Under the pieces are notes generated by a model. The model made no database searches, was not told the DNA's origin, and worked only from the letters and a program-made list of their open reading frames with translations. This document shows positions 1 to 7,433 of a stretch of DNA of 8,379 nt, piece after piece; the first letter of the stretch is position 1, and each line of letters begins with the position of its first letter. Both the position numbers and the translations under genes were made by a program. This DNA is from an uncultured Prevotellaceae bacterium (GTDB taxonomy: Bacteria; Bacteroidota; Bacteroidia; Bacteroidales; Muribaculaceae), in assembly GCA_946055125.1 (NCBI GenBank), contig CAMGFF010000080.1:1-8379 (forward strand). The letters are read 5' to 3'.

Positions 1-1467
1 AACGTTGATAATCTTGCCCCACCTCCCGGCATTGCCACGGCGGCGCATGGAGCGTAGTGTGGCGATGCGCAGGTTGATGTCGGCAGTAGCCTCGGCCGCC
101 ATCGGGTCGCGCTCGTCGAGCAGGGCAGCAATGTCGGCAGCAAGGCATTTCTCCTCCATGGTAGCGGCAATGGCAATCATCTGCGCGATGCGAGGGTGGC
201 AGGGAATTTTCTGCAACTGCCGCCCATGGGCAGTGATTGTGCCGCTATCGTTGATTGCCCCAAGGCCAAGCAGCAGTCGCTCGGCCTCGGCCACATGAGC
301 GCGAGGCGGCATTGTGAGCCACGGCAGTTGAGCCATTCGGCTTCCGTCCCATGCGGCAATGTCGAGTGCCACCGGCGCGAGGTCGGCAGTGAGTATCTCG
401 GGGGTGCGCATCGGGTCCATGCGCAGCTCGGTGGCACGGCTCCACAGCCGGTAGCACACACCGGCTGCCACGCGCCCGGCACGCCCGCTGCGCTGCTGTG
501 CCATGTCGAGTGAGATGCGCACCGTGGTGAGGCGGCTCAGGCTGCTACGGGCGTCAAACACCAGCGTGCGGCACAATCCCGAGTCCACCACCACGCGCAC
601 GCCCTCAATCGTTATCGATGTCTCAGCCACAGGCGTTGCAAGCACCACCTTGCGCCGCCCGCCGGGCAGTGGCATTATGGCTTCGCGCTGCTGCTGTGGA
701 GGCAGAAGCCCGTAGAGCTGGCAAATCATCGTGTCGCCAAGCGCGTTGCCAAGAAGCTCGGAGCAGCGCACTATCTCGGCCTGACCAGGCAAGAAAGCAA
801 GTATGTCGCCCTCGTGGCTGCGGTGTGCCATAGCAATGGTGCGGGCCACCAGCTCGGCGCAATTCTCGGCAGTGGCTTCCTCGCCATATCTCATCTCCAC
901 CTCGTGCATCTTCCCCTCGCTTTCTATCAGTGGCGCATCAATCGCTTGGCAAATGGCGGCAGCATCGATAGTGGCCGACATCACCACAATTTTCAAGTCG
1001 GGACGCAGCACCTGCTGTATCTCGCGCACCAGTGCAAGAGCGGTGTCGGAGGCAAGGCTGCGCTCATGAAATTCATCGAATATCACCGCACTTACTCCGT
1101 CGAGCGTGGCATCGTCCACAATCATTCGCGTGAGTATTCCCTCGGTCACCACTTCAAGGCGCGTGCTGCTTGACACCTTTGTGTCGAAGCGCACGCGGTA
1201 GCCCACAGTGCCGGCCACGCGCTCGCCAATCATCGAGGCCATGCGCTCGGCAATCTGGCACGCGGCAATGCGGCGCGGCTCAAGCATCACCACCTTGCCC
1301 TCGGCCATGTCGCTGAGCATGGTGAGCGGAAGAAGCGTGGATTTGCCAGCTCCCGGCGGAGCAGTCACCACGAGCCGCTCGTGCGTGCGGAGCAGGCGGT
1401 TCACCTCCCTGGCAATCTCCCCGGCCGGCAACCGCCTCATGTATTCTGTATTGAAAATATCAACCAT
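1..1467 (-). CDS. hrpB: ATP-dependent helicase HrpB, N-terminal 489 codons (3' end outside window)
   Basis: This is a DEAH-box superfamily 2 helicase, read without a stop from 1467 to the window edge. Motifs in order: Walker A GAGKST (residues 39-44), motif Ia LEPRRIAA (62-69), DEFH Walker B (131-134) followed by ERSL, motif III SAT (164-166), motif V region ATPVAETSITIEG (277-289) and motif VI QQRSGRAGR (324-332). The helicase-associated region begins around 390, with LGAIND, an LQKIPCHPRIAQM segment (418-430) and ALLDERDP (448-455). DEFH rather than DEAH, together with these segments, points to HrpB rather than HrpA. HrpB proteins are usually about 800 residues, so roughly 300 lie beyond the edge. 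The start is fixed by an in-frame TGA at 1476-1474 just upstream of the ATG; GAGAAAGA precedes it as a possible ribosome site. HrpB is a cytoplasmic putative RNA helicase whose cellular role is poorly known. No neighbour here explains it. Confidence 0.93.
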   Translation of the reverse strand, partial: MVDIFNTEYMRRLPAGEIAREVNRLLRTHERLVVTAPPGAGKSTLLPLTMLSDMAEGKVVMLEPRRIAACQIAERMASMIGERVAGTVGYRVRFDTKVSSSTRLEVVTEGILTRMIVDDATLDGVSAVIFDEFHERSLASDTALALVREIQQVLRPDLKIVVMSATIDAAAICQAIDAPLIESEGKMHEVEMRYGEEATAENCAELVARTIAMAHRSHEGDILAFLPGQAEIVRCSELLGNALGDTMICQLYGLLPPQQQREAIMPLPGGRRKVVLATPVAETSITIEGVRVVVDSGLCRTLVFDARSSLSRLTTVRISLDMAQQRSGRAGRVAAGVCYRLWSRATELRMDPMRTPEILTADLAPVALDIAAWDGSRMAQLPWLTMPPRAHVAEAERLLLGLGAINDSGTITAHGRQLQKIPCHPRIAQMIAIAATMEEKCLAADIAALLDERDPMAAEATADINLRIATLRSMRRRGNAGRWGKIINV

Positions 1468-1539
1468 TCTTTCTCAATCCCAAGATTCTTATTATCCTTA
1501 TATCATTTGGCAGCGATAATCCACCTGTTATTTATGTTG

Positions 1540-1547
1540 CAAAATTA
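1540..1547 (-). promoter_or_regulatory. Candidate -7 box of a Bacteroidetes promoter for hrpB
   Basis: Read on the minus strand this is TAATTTTG, an exact match to the Bacteroidetes -7 consensus TAnnTTTG. It would start transcription near 1533 and give hrpB a leader of about 66 nt. I found no TTTG or TTG at the expected -33 spacing, so the call rests on the -7 box and its position alone. Confidence 0.35.
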
Positions 1548-1630
1548 ATCATATATTCGCAATTATGCATTGTCGCTCTTATAGTTTCTCAATTTCCGCA
1601 CGAAGTATAGCCACTTTATTTGCACAGAAT

Positions 1631-1671
1631 CGCCGATTACCAATCAGTGGTTGCTGAGTTGGTAATCGGCG
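1631..1671 (-). terminator. Strong hairpin after the pullulanase gene, probable terminator
   Basis: A perfect 13-bp inverted repeat (CGCCGATTACCAA at 1631-1643 with TTGGTAATCGGCG at 1659-1671) continues inward with 4 more pairs (TCAG/CTGA) past a one-base bulge, closing on a 6-nt loop. It lies 23 bp beyond the pullulanase stop codon and before the hrpB promoter box, the usual place for a terminator. However, the minus-strand sequence after the stem is ATTCTGTGC, without a U tract. Termination may therefore be weak, or the hairpin may mainly protect the 3' end of the mRNA. The plus strand after the stem is TTGTTTCTG, only weakly T-rich. Confidence 0.5.
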
Positions 1672-1694
1672 TTGTTTCTGAGCCTTTAATGGGC

Positions 1695-3737
1695 TTATTT
1701 CTCAGTGGCGAGAATCAGTGCAGAGTAGGGGGCAACGGTGATTTCGCCGCCGGCAAAGTCGCCAAGGCCTTCAGCGCTCAGCTTGCCATCACGGGCAATC
1801 ACTTTCCATGTGCCTTTCTTCACTTTCTTCACCTTGATAGTCTGCGCTGTGGCGTTGCCGTTGAACACGAGCTTTATCTCCTTCCAAGCGTCGCCATTTG
1901 CATTGTTGAGAATTGAGTAGGAGATAAGGTTGTCATGCTTCACAGCGTCGAATTTAATGTTTCGGGCAATCTCCTCGGCGGTGGTCATGCGGAATGCCGG
2001 GTGTGCTTTGCGCAGGGCGATGAGGTTGCGGTAGTAGTCGAATTGGTCGCGATAGTCCTTCTTCTGGTTCCAGTCGATGGCGTTGATGTCGTCGGGCGAC
2101 TTGTAGCTGTTGTGCACGCCTTTCTTGTTGCGGAACACCTCTTCGCCACAGAACATGAATGGAGTGCCTTGTGAGGTGAACACAATGGTCTGCGCCAGCT
2201 TGGCCACTGCAAGACGCTCGGCCTCGGTGGAGCCGGTCATCGACTTGGCGAGCTTGTCGGTGAGGCAGAGGTCGTCGTGGCACGACACATAGTTCACTAT
2301 CTGCTGGGGCGAGGTGGCATAGGCCTCCTTGGCGTTGTTGCCCTTGCTGTAATCCACCTGTGGGTGTGCGGTGGCTGCCACAATGCCTATTTTCACTGTT
2401 TCCTCGTTGCCGGGCTTGCCGCTGGCAAATCCGCAGTCGGCGGCGTTGCTGTAGTGTCCCTTCACGGCGTCGCGAATGTCGTCGCTGAACACCGCTATGC
2501 CATCCATTTTTGCCACATGCACCTTCAGCGCACGCTTCCCCACGGGCAGCGGCGAGTCGCCTGCAGTCCAGCCTTCGCCATAGACGAACGAAGATGGATT
2601 AATCTCCTTCAGCGCCTTTGCCACCTGGGTCATTGTCTCGGTGTCGTGAATTGCCATGAGGTCGAAGCGGAAACCGTCGATGTGATACTCGCGTGTCCAA
2701 TATTTCACCGAGTTCACGATAAAGTCGCGCATCTGCTGGCGGTCGCTGGCTGTCTCGTTGCCGCAAGCCGAAGCGTCGGAGTAGGTGCCGTCGGTGCGCT
2801 GGCGATAGTAGTAGCCCGGTGCGGTGAGCTCGAAGTTGGAGCCTTCGGTGATGCCTGTGTGGTTATACACCACGTCCATCACCACGCCTATCCCGGCCTT
2901 GTGCAGGGCTTGCACCATGAGCTTCATCTCGCGTATGCGGCTGTAGGGGCAGGCGGGATTGGTGGAGTAGGAGCCGTCGGGCACGTTGTAGTTGATTGGG
3001 TCGTAGCCCCAGTTGTACTGGTTGGATGGGAGCTGGCTCTCGTCGACGCTGTTGTAGTCGAACGATGGCAGAATGTGCACATGCGTCACACCAAGCTCCT
3101 TCAGGTGGTCGATGCCGGTCTTCTCGCCATTGAGCGACAGAGTGCCATTCTCAAGCATTGCCACAAATTTGCCCTTATTCGTAATGCCCGAGTTGCGGTG
3201 CATCGAGAAGTCGCGGTGGTGCATCTCATATAGAATCACGTCGGTGAAGTGCTTCACCTCCGGGCCGCGGTCGGCCTCCCAGCCCTCGGGGTTAGTCTTG
3301 GCAAAGTCGATGATAGCGGCACGCTTGCCGTTCACTCCCACTGCTTTGGCCCACACGCCGGGTGTCTCATCGAGCCAGCGACCCTCATATTTTATGCTGA
3401 AGGTGTAGAACTTGTCCATCAGGTCCTCAGTGGTGTCGAGGCTCCACACTCCGGTGGCTGCATTGGGTTTCATTGCTGCATGGGCAAAGGCCTTGCCTCC
3501 CACGCCATTTTCATAGAAGGCTATGCGCACCTCCTGCGCCATGGGCGACCACAGGCGGAAGTGATAGCCACGATTGTCGATTGTAAGTTCAAGATCCTCG
3601 CCACTGTAGGTGGGCATTGATGCAAACGACTCAACGATTACTGGTGAAATGGTTGCTGACATAACACTTTGAGGCATAGCGGCAACCGACACTATGCCAA
3701 GTGTCGAAGCGCATGCTTTGATTAGTAGATTTTTCAT
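1695..3737 (-). CDS. pulA: Secreted type I pullulanase (GH13, CBM48-GH13)
   Basis: This enzyme should hydrolyse alpha-1,6 branch links in pullulan, glycogen or starch fragments. The 680 residues begin with a Sec signal peptide (about 1-28, no convincing lipobox), so the product is probably periplasmic. A CBM48-like beta domain spans about 50-145. It ends in the AKAVGVNGKR and NPEGW segments typical of type I pullulanases. The GH13 barrel follows: LYEMHHRDF (169-177), the family signature YNWGYDP (241-247), DVVYNH (288-293), GFRFDLMA with nucleophile Asp359, YGEGW with acid/base Glu388, and YVSCHDD with transition-state Asp488. All catalytic residues are present. A C-terminal beta domain covers about 600-680. 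YNWGYDP separates it from plain alpha-amylases and from isoamylases. No susC/susD genes or other starch enzymes lie in this window. The gene follows a small secreted-protein gene on the same strand after 113 bp. I saw no exact TAnnTTTG box directly upstream, which fits co-transcription or a weak promoter of its own. Confidence 0.93.
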   Translation of the reverse strand: MKNLLIKACASTLGIVSVAAMPQSVMSATISPVIVESFASMPTYSGEDLELTIDNRGYHFRLWSPMAQEVRIAFYENGVGGKAFAHAAMKPNAATGVWSLDTTEDLMDKFYTFSIKYEGRWLDETPGVWAKAVGVNGKRAAIIDFAKTNPEGWEADRGPEVKHFTDVILYEMHHRDFSMHRNSGITNKGKFVAMLENGTLSLNGEKTGIDHLKELGVTHVHILPSFDYNSVDESQLPSNQYNWGYDPINYNVPDGSYSTNPACPYSRIREMKLMVQALHKAGIGVVMDVVYNHTGITEGSNFELTAPGYYYRQRTDGTYSDASACGNETASDRQQMRDFIVNSVKYWTREYHIDGFRFDLMAIHDTETMTQVAKALKEINPSSFVYGEGWTAGDSPLPVGKRALKVHVAKMDGIAVFSDDIRDAVKGHYSNAADCGFASGKPGNEETVKIGIVAATAHPQVDYSKGNNAKEAYATSPQQIVNYVSCHDDLCLTDKLAKSMTGSTEAERLAVAKLAQTIVFTSQGTPFMFCGEEVFRNKKGVHNSYKSPDDINAIDWNQKKDYRDQFDYYRNLIALRKAHPAFRMTTAEEIARNIKFDAVKHDNLISYSILNNANGDAWKEIKLVFNGNATAQTIKVKKVKKGTWKVIARDGKLSAEGLGDFAGGEITVAPYSALILATEK

Positions 3738-3850
3738 GCTAAAGTTTACATGGGTTTATAAGTGAATACTCTATAGTTTATGCTGTGTGAAATATAGGCG
3801 AGAGAAGGATTGATGGGGTGTGGGTGGAGAGAAGTAGGTGCGTGGGTGTG

Positions 3851-4183
3851 TCAGCGCACTATTATCTTGCGCGACCATTCATTGTTGCACTTCACCACAT
3901 AGAAGCCCTTTGGCAGCTCAAATGAGGCGTGAGTGCCCGGAGCAAGGCGCACTGTCTTTACGGCCTGCCCCGTCACACAATAGATGCTGTAGGTGCTCTG
4001 TGCACTGCCGGTGTTGGTTATCGTTACCGTCTGGCTGCTGACCTTTATGCAATCGGCTTCTCCTGCTGCAATAGCCGCCCGCTGCTGCATTGCATGGTAA
4101 TTCTCGCTGCCGCCATCGGTGGCAAGAGCTGCAAACGCACAATTAAGTGCAATTATCGCAATAGTAAAAATCCTTCTCATCAT
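3851..4183 (-). CDS. Small secreted protein: signal peptide plus a T9SS CTD-like / DUF3244-like beta domain
   Basis: This is a 110-residue protein of unknown function. Residues 1-21 form a signal peptide (MRR, hydrophobic core, AxA ending at ALA before TDGG). Residues 22-45 are a short linker rich in A, E and Q. From about 46 to 110 there is one beta-sandwich-like domain whose pattern matches the C-terminal sorting/adhesion-like domains of Bacteroidetes: SIYCVTGQAVKT (66-77), then an LAPG turn (80-83), then LPKGFYVVK (90-98), ending in KIIVR. In type IX secretion such a domain follows a large passenger; here there is none. Small Bacteroides proteins of the DUF3244 kind share this layout and are the main alternative. 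The mature part has three cysteines (45, 69, 99). Two ATGs sit in tandem at 4183 and 4180, and no other ATG lies between them and the upstream in-frame TAG at 4213-4211. Its own promoter is likely at 4269-4300. The real-gene call rests on signal peptide, domain and promoter together. Confidence 0.75.
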   Translation of the reverse strand: MMRRIFTIAIIALNCAFAALATDGGSENYHAMQQRAAIAAGEADCIKVSSQTVTITNTGSAQSTYSIYCVTGQAVKTVRLAPGTHASFELPKGFYVVKCNNEWSRKIIVR

Positions 4184-4246
4184 AGTTAAGCTTTCTGATA
4201 TGCTTTTGCGCTAAACCTGCACAGCAGCCACACCCGGAGTGCCGTA

Positions 4247-4276
4247 GGCAAGTTGCCGCTTATTTTTGCAAAAATA
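4247..4276. repeat. Two adjacent palindromes over the minus-strand promoter start region
   Basis: Positions 4261-4276 read TATTTTTGCAAAAATA, a perfect 16-bp palindrome. It places a TAnnTTTG box on each strand, back to back. Four bases away, 4247-4257 is GGCAA-G-TTGCC, a second perfect dyad around one central base, which is too tight to fold as an RNA hairpin. Both lie across the predicted -7 box and start site of the small secreted-protein gene, where a dimeric regulator could bind. Operator function is inference; an AT-rich 16-mer palindrome can also arise by chance. Confidence 0.4.
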
Positions 4277-4300
4277 GTAATTTTCTCAACAAAAAGCAAC
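4269..4300 (-). promoter_or_regulatory. Promoter of the small secreted-protein gene
   Basis: On the minus strand the -7 box is TATTTTTG (4276-4269), an exact TAnnTTTG match. A GTTG at 4300-4297 lies 20 bp upstream as a -33-like element. Transcription would begin near 4262, giving a leader of about 79 nt. A closer TTTG (4293-4290) leaves only 13 bp, too short for normal spacing. The -7 box is one half of a perfect palindrome (see the repeat entry). Confidence 0.48.
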
Positions 4301-4363
4301 TTTCACACCAAAAAAATCTTTTGCCTCACAAAATTTCACTGTTTTCAATTGAGCCTAACTCTG

Positions 4364-4389
4364 AGACCTCGGTCATATTTTCGGGGTCT
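4364..4389. repeat. Inverted repeat just upstream of the M16 protease promoter
   Basis: AGACCTCG (4364-4371) and CGGGGTCT (4382-4389) pair over 8 positions with one G-T wobble, around a 10-base A/T-rich centre. The right arm ends 5 bp before the TTTG -33 element of the M16 gene. That suits an upstream regulator site, or a weak barrier between the divergent transcription units. No known operator is recognised. Confidence 0.35.
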
Positions 4390-4394
4390 ACGCT

Positions 4395-4424
4395 TTTGGC
4401 TATCGCAAATTTTTCTTACCTTTG
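4395..4424 (+). promoter_or_regulatory. Promoter of the M16 protease gene
   Basis: TTTG at 4395-4398 and TACCTTTG at 4417-4424 match both Bacteroidetes sigma-factor elements, with an 18-bp spacer. TACCTTTG followed by CA is a very common form of the -7 box in this phylum. Transcription would start near 4431. This is the best promoter in the window. Confidence 0.65.
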
Positions 4425-4430
4425 CACATT

Positions 4431-4585
4431 GCAATAATGTCACAAGGTACTACAATGATGTTAAATATCTGTTAATTTCACTTGCTGTATGTAACAAAGT
4501 GGCTAATGACGAAGTCTAACTCAAGATTAAATCCGAAAACAAACTAATGTATCACAATAATTAATCAAACAAATCAGAAAAAAAG
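4431..4585 (+). other. Long A/T-rich 5' leader of the M16 protease mRNA
   Basis: If the predicted start site is right, about 155 nt precede the ATG. There are only small possible folds: ACATT/AATGT at 4426-4440, and CACTT/AAGTG with inner TGT/ACA at 4479-4501. Neither resembles a riboswitch that I know. The last 30 bases are almost all A, T and C, ending in an A-rich run before the ATG at 4586. This is the usual weakly structured translation start of Bacteroidetes. With the minus-strand leader this accounts for the whole 4184-4585 gap; I see no gene in it. Confidence 0.4.
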
Positions 4586-7408
4586 ATGAGAAAATTAAGT
4601 ATTCTTTTTTCATTGATGACGGCTCTCATCATGGCAGTGCCTGCATTGGCGCAGGAGGCTGAGAATCCCATGTTGCAGCCATTGCCCATCGACCCTAATG
4701 TGCGCTATGGCGTGTTGCCAAATGGCCTCACCTACTATGTGCGCCACAACGAGGAGCCTAAGAACCGTGCCGAGTTCCACATCGCCCAGAAGGTGGGCTC
4801 AATCCTTGAGGAGGACAACCAGCGCGGTCTTGCCCACTTCCTTGAGCACATGGCCTTCAATGGCCTGCAGCACTTCCCCGGCAAGTCGATGCTTGAGTAT
4901 TTCCAGAGCATTGGTCTGACTTTCGGTGGCGACATCAATGCCTACACCGGCTTCGACCAGACTGTTTACCGCCTCTCCAACGTGCCCACCGAGCGCGAGG
5001 CCGTGCTCGACTCGGCCCTGCTCGTGCTTCACGACTGGTCGTGCGCAATCACCCTCGATGAGAAGGAAATCGACGCCGAGCGCGGCGTGATCCATGAGGA
5101 GTGGCGCACTCGCGGCGACGCTTCGATGCGCCTCTATGAGGCTGTGCTGCCCATTATCTTCAAGGACAGCAAGTATGCCTACCGTATGCCTATCGGCACC
5201 ATGGACGTGGTGATGAACTTCAAGCCCCAGGAGCTGCGCGACTACTACCACCGCTGGTATCGTCCCGATCAGCAAGCAATTGTGGTGATTGGCGACTTCG
5301 ATGCCGAGAAGATGGAGCAGAAGGTGAAAGACCTCTTCTCGCCCATCAAGATGCCCGAGAACCCGGCCAAGCGTGAGTATTTCCCCGTGCCCGACCACAA
5401 GGGAATCGACTATGCGCTCTACACCGATCCCGAGTCGTCGAGCTCGCTCATCTATCTCTTCTTCCAGCACGAGGTGTTCCCTCGCGAGCACAAGAACACA
5501 CTGGCATTTGCGCTCACCGACATGGTGTCGCAGCTCACCAGCACAATGTTCAACAGCCGCCTGAGTGAGATTGCCCAGGATCCCGCAGCACCCATGTCTT
5601 ACGCCATGAACTACGACAGCAACTTCTTCATTGCTCAAACTAAGGACGCATTCACATTCATTGGCGTGGCAAAGGAGGGCAAGACACTTGAAACCTACCA
5701 GACGCTGCTCACCGAGGCTCAGCGCGTGAACCTGCACGGATTCACTCAGGGCGAGCTCGACCGCGCAAAGGCCGAGCTGAAGCAGCAGATGGAAACCGCC
5801 TACAACGAGCGCGACAAGCACAAGAGCCTCAAATATGCACAGGAGTATATCGGCCACTTCACCGATGGTGGCTACATTCCCGGCATAGAGATGGAGTATC
5901 AGCTCGCACTCGCTATGCTCCCGCAAATCGATCTCAACACCGTGAACGAGTTTGCCAAGGAGGCTATCTCCGAGGACAACGTGAGCCTCATCATCAATGG
6001 CCCGAAGAAGGAGGGCGCAGTATATCCCACTAAGGAGCAGGTTGAGGAGAACTTCAAGACCATACTCTCATCGCAGGTTGAGGCCTATGTGGACAATGTA
6101 TCGACCGAGCCGCTCCTTGCCAATGAGCCTGCTCCCGGCAAGATTGTGAGCGAGAGCACCGACGCCGCTACCGGCATAACCACCATGAAGCTCTCCAATG
6201 GCGCTACCGTGCTGCTCAAGCCCACCGACTTCAAGAACGATGAAATCAACATGAGCGCTATCAGCCTTGGTGGTTACAGTGTGTTCAATGGCAAGTTCAG
6301 CCCCGACATCATGTTCTTCGACAATGCCGTGGCTTGCAGTGCACTTGGCACCTACACCACCACCGCCCTCGAGAAGTATCTTGCAGGCAAGAAGGCCAGC
6401 GTGAACTTCGGCATGGACGATGCCTACGAGACGGTTTCCGGCTCATCGTCGGTCAAGGACTTCGAGACTATGCTCCAGATGAACTACCTGCTCTTCACCG
6501 ACGTGCGCAAGGACGAGAAGACCTTTGAGGCTCAGCGCAGCTCGCTCATATCGAGCCTGAAGATGATGGCCAACAATCCCCGCGCGATATTCAGCGACTC
6601 AATCAACGCCACCATGAACCTGCACAACCCCTTGAAGATGTATCCTCGCATCGAGGACATGGAGGCTGTGAACTACGACAACTGCCTCAAGCTCTACCGC
6701 GAGCGCGTGGCTAATGCCGGCGACTACACTTTCTCATTCGTAGGCAAATTCGACATCGCCGAGATACGCCCCATGATTGAGAAATATATCGCATCGCTGC
6801 CCGACAACGGCGTGCGCGAGAAGTATGGTTACCGCCAGCCCACTGCTAAGGGCCAGGTGGAGAACAAGTTCACACTGCCCATGGAGAACCCCAAGGTGTC
6901 GGTTCGCTACGAGCTCTCGGGTGAAACTGAATTCTCGCTCAAGGCACGCACCATTTTCCGCCTCCTCTCGGAGGTTATGGACATCGTCTATACCCGCACC
7001 ATTCGTGAGGAAGAGGGTGGAACCTACGGCGTGGGAACCGGCTCCTACCTGTCGTATATCGACAATAAATACAAATTCATCTTCCAGTTCGACACCAACG
7101 TGGAGAAGAGCCAGCAGCTCACCGACCGCGCTGTGAAGGAACTGAAGCAAGTGGTAACAAAGGGCGCCGAGACAGCCGATTTCCAAAAGGTGAAGGAGGC
7201 AGCCATCAAGCAGTATCAGGACCAGCTCCGCGAGAACAGCTACTGGATGAGCGTGCTCACCAACAAGGCTCTTGGTCTTGACAGCTACACCGGCATGGCC
7301 GACATCCTCAACAACATCACCCTCAAGGATTTCAATAAATTCTTGAAGAAGAATGTGAGATTCAAGAACAATGCCACTATCATGATGATAGGCGAGGCTA
7401 AGAAGTAA
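4586..7408 (+). CDS. Periplasmic M16 family zinc protease (PqqL-like, insulinase superfamily)
   Basis: This is a 940-residue metalloprotease with a Sec signal peptide (1-22, ending ALA before QEA) and no lipobox, so probably periplasmic. The inverted zinc motif HFLEH is at 84-88 (ligands His84 and His88, catalytic Glu87). The third ligand lies in AERGVIHEEW; by alignment with insulin-degrading enzyme it is probably Glu172, with Glu165 assisting. The first M16_C domain begins near 211 (FKPQELRDYYHRWYRPDQQAIVVIGDFD region). A second, non-catalytic half starts around 530; it lacks HxxEH, as usual for the family. It holds the substrate-binding REEEGGTYG segment with Arg807 and Tyr814. Length and layout match E. 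coli PqqL (about 930 residues) and the many Bacteroidetes insulinase-family proteins. The likely role is degradation of peptides or small unfolded proteins in the periplasm; the real substrate is unknown. The gene stands alone between its own promoter and terminator, divergent from the small secreted-protein gene. No broken catalytic residue or frameshift is seen. Confidence 0.93.
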   Translation: MRKLSILFSLMTALIMAVPALAQEAENPMLQPLPIDPNVRYGVLPNGLTYYVRHNEEPKNRAEFHIAQKVGSILEEDNQRGLAHFLEHMAFNGLQHFPGKSMLEYFQSIGLTFGGDINAYTGFDQTVYRLSNVPTEREAVLDSALLVLHDWSCAITLDEKEIDAERGVIHEEWRTRGDASMRLYEAVLPIIFKDSKYAYRMPIGTMDVVMNFKPQELRDYYHRWYRPDQQAIVVIGDFDAEKMEQKVKDLFSPIKMPENPAKREYFPVPDHKGIDYALYTDPESSSSLIYLFFQHEVFPREHKNTLAFALTDMVSQLTSTMFNSRLSEIAQDPAAPMSYAMNYDSNFFIAQTKDAFTFIGVAKEGKTLETYQTLLTEAQRVNLHGFTQGELDRAKAELKQQMETAYNERDKHKSLKYAQEYIGHFTDGGYIPGIEMEYQLALAMLPQIDLNTVNEFAKEAISEDNVSLIINGPKKEGAVYPTKEQVEENFKTILSSQVEAYVDNVSTEPLLANEPAPGKIVSESTDAATGITTMKLSNGATVLLKPTDFKNDEINMSAISLGGYSVFNGKFSPDIMFFDNAVACSALGTYTTTALEKYLAGKKASVNFGMDDAYETVSGSSSVKDFETMLQMNYLLFTDVRKDEKTFEAQRSSLISSLKMMANNPRAIFSDSINATMNLHNPLKMYPRIEDMEAVNYDNCLKLYRERVANAGDYTFSFVGKFDIAEIRPMIEKYIASLPDNGVREKYGYRQPTAKGQVENKFTLPMENPKVSVRYELSGETEFSLKARTIFRLLSEVMDIVYTRTIREEEGGTYGVGTGSYLSYIDNKYKFIFQFDTNVEKSQQLTDRAVKELKQVVTKGAETADFQKVKEAAIKQYQDQLRENSYWMSVLTNKALGLDSYTGMADILNNITLKDFNKFLKKNVRFKNNATIMMIGEAKK

Positions 7409-7433
7409 TTTCGCAAGATTTATCTGAATAATC

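Noticed and set aside
196..1173. Several plus-strand frames of 70-119 codons opposite hrpB
   Set aside because: They are shadows of the minus-strand helicase frame, which is open across the whole region and carries all helicase motifs.
2277..3233. Plus-strand open frame of 318 codons inside the pullulanase gene
   Set aside because: It is antisense to a gene with all catalytic motifs intact. Its translation is a low-complexity H/V/A/G-rich string with no domain, which follows from GC-rich codon choice avoiding TTA, CTA and TCA in the real gene.
3789..3796. TATATTTC on the minus strand as a -7 box for the pullulanase gene
   Set aside because: The final G of TAnnTTTG is missing, and no TTTG or TTG element lies at the right distance upstream.
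3812..3850. G-rich plus-strand stretch between the pullulanase and small-protein genes as a possible G-quadruplex
   Set aside because: It has only three runs of three or more G's, so a stable four-tract quadruplex is not supported.
4253..4519. Plus-strand open frame of 88 codons in the divergent intergenic region
   Set aside because: It starts on TTG, runs through the predicted promoters of both flanking genes, and its A/T-rich composition and random-looking product are unlike any coding region here.
4799..5926. Minus-strand open frame of 375 codons inside the M16 protease gene
   Set aside because: It has the same H/V/L/E-rich antisense composition, with no domain and no promoter. It lies opposite the conserved zinc-binding half of the protease.
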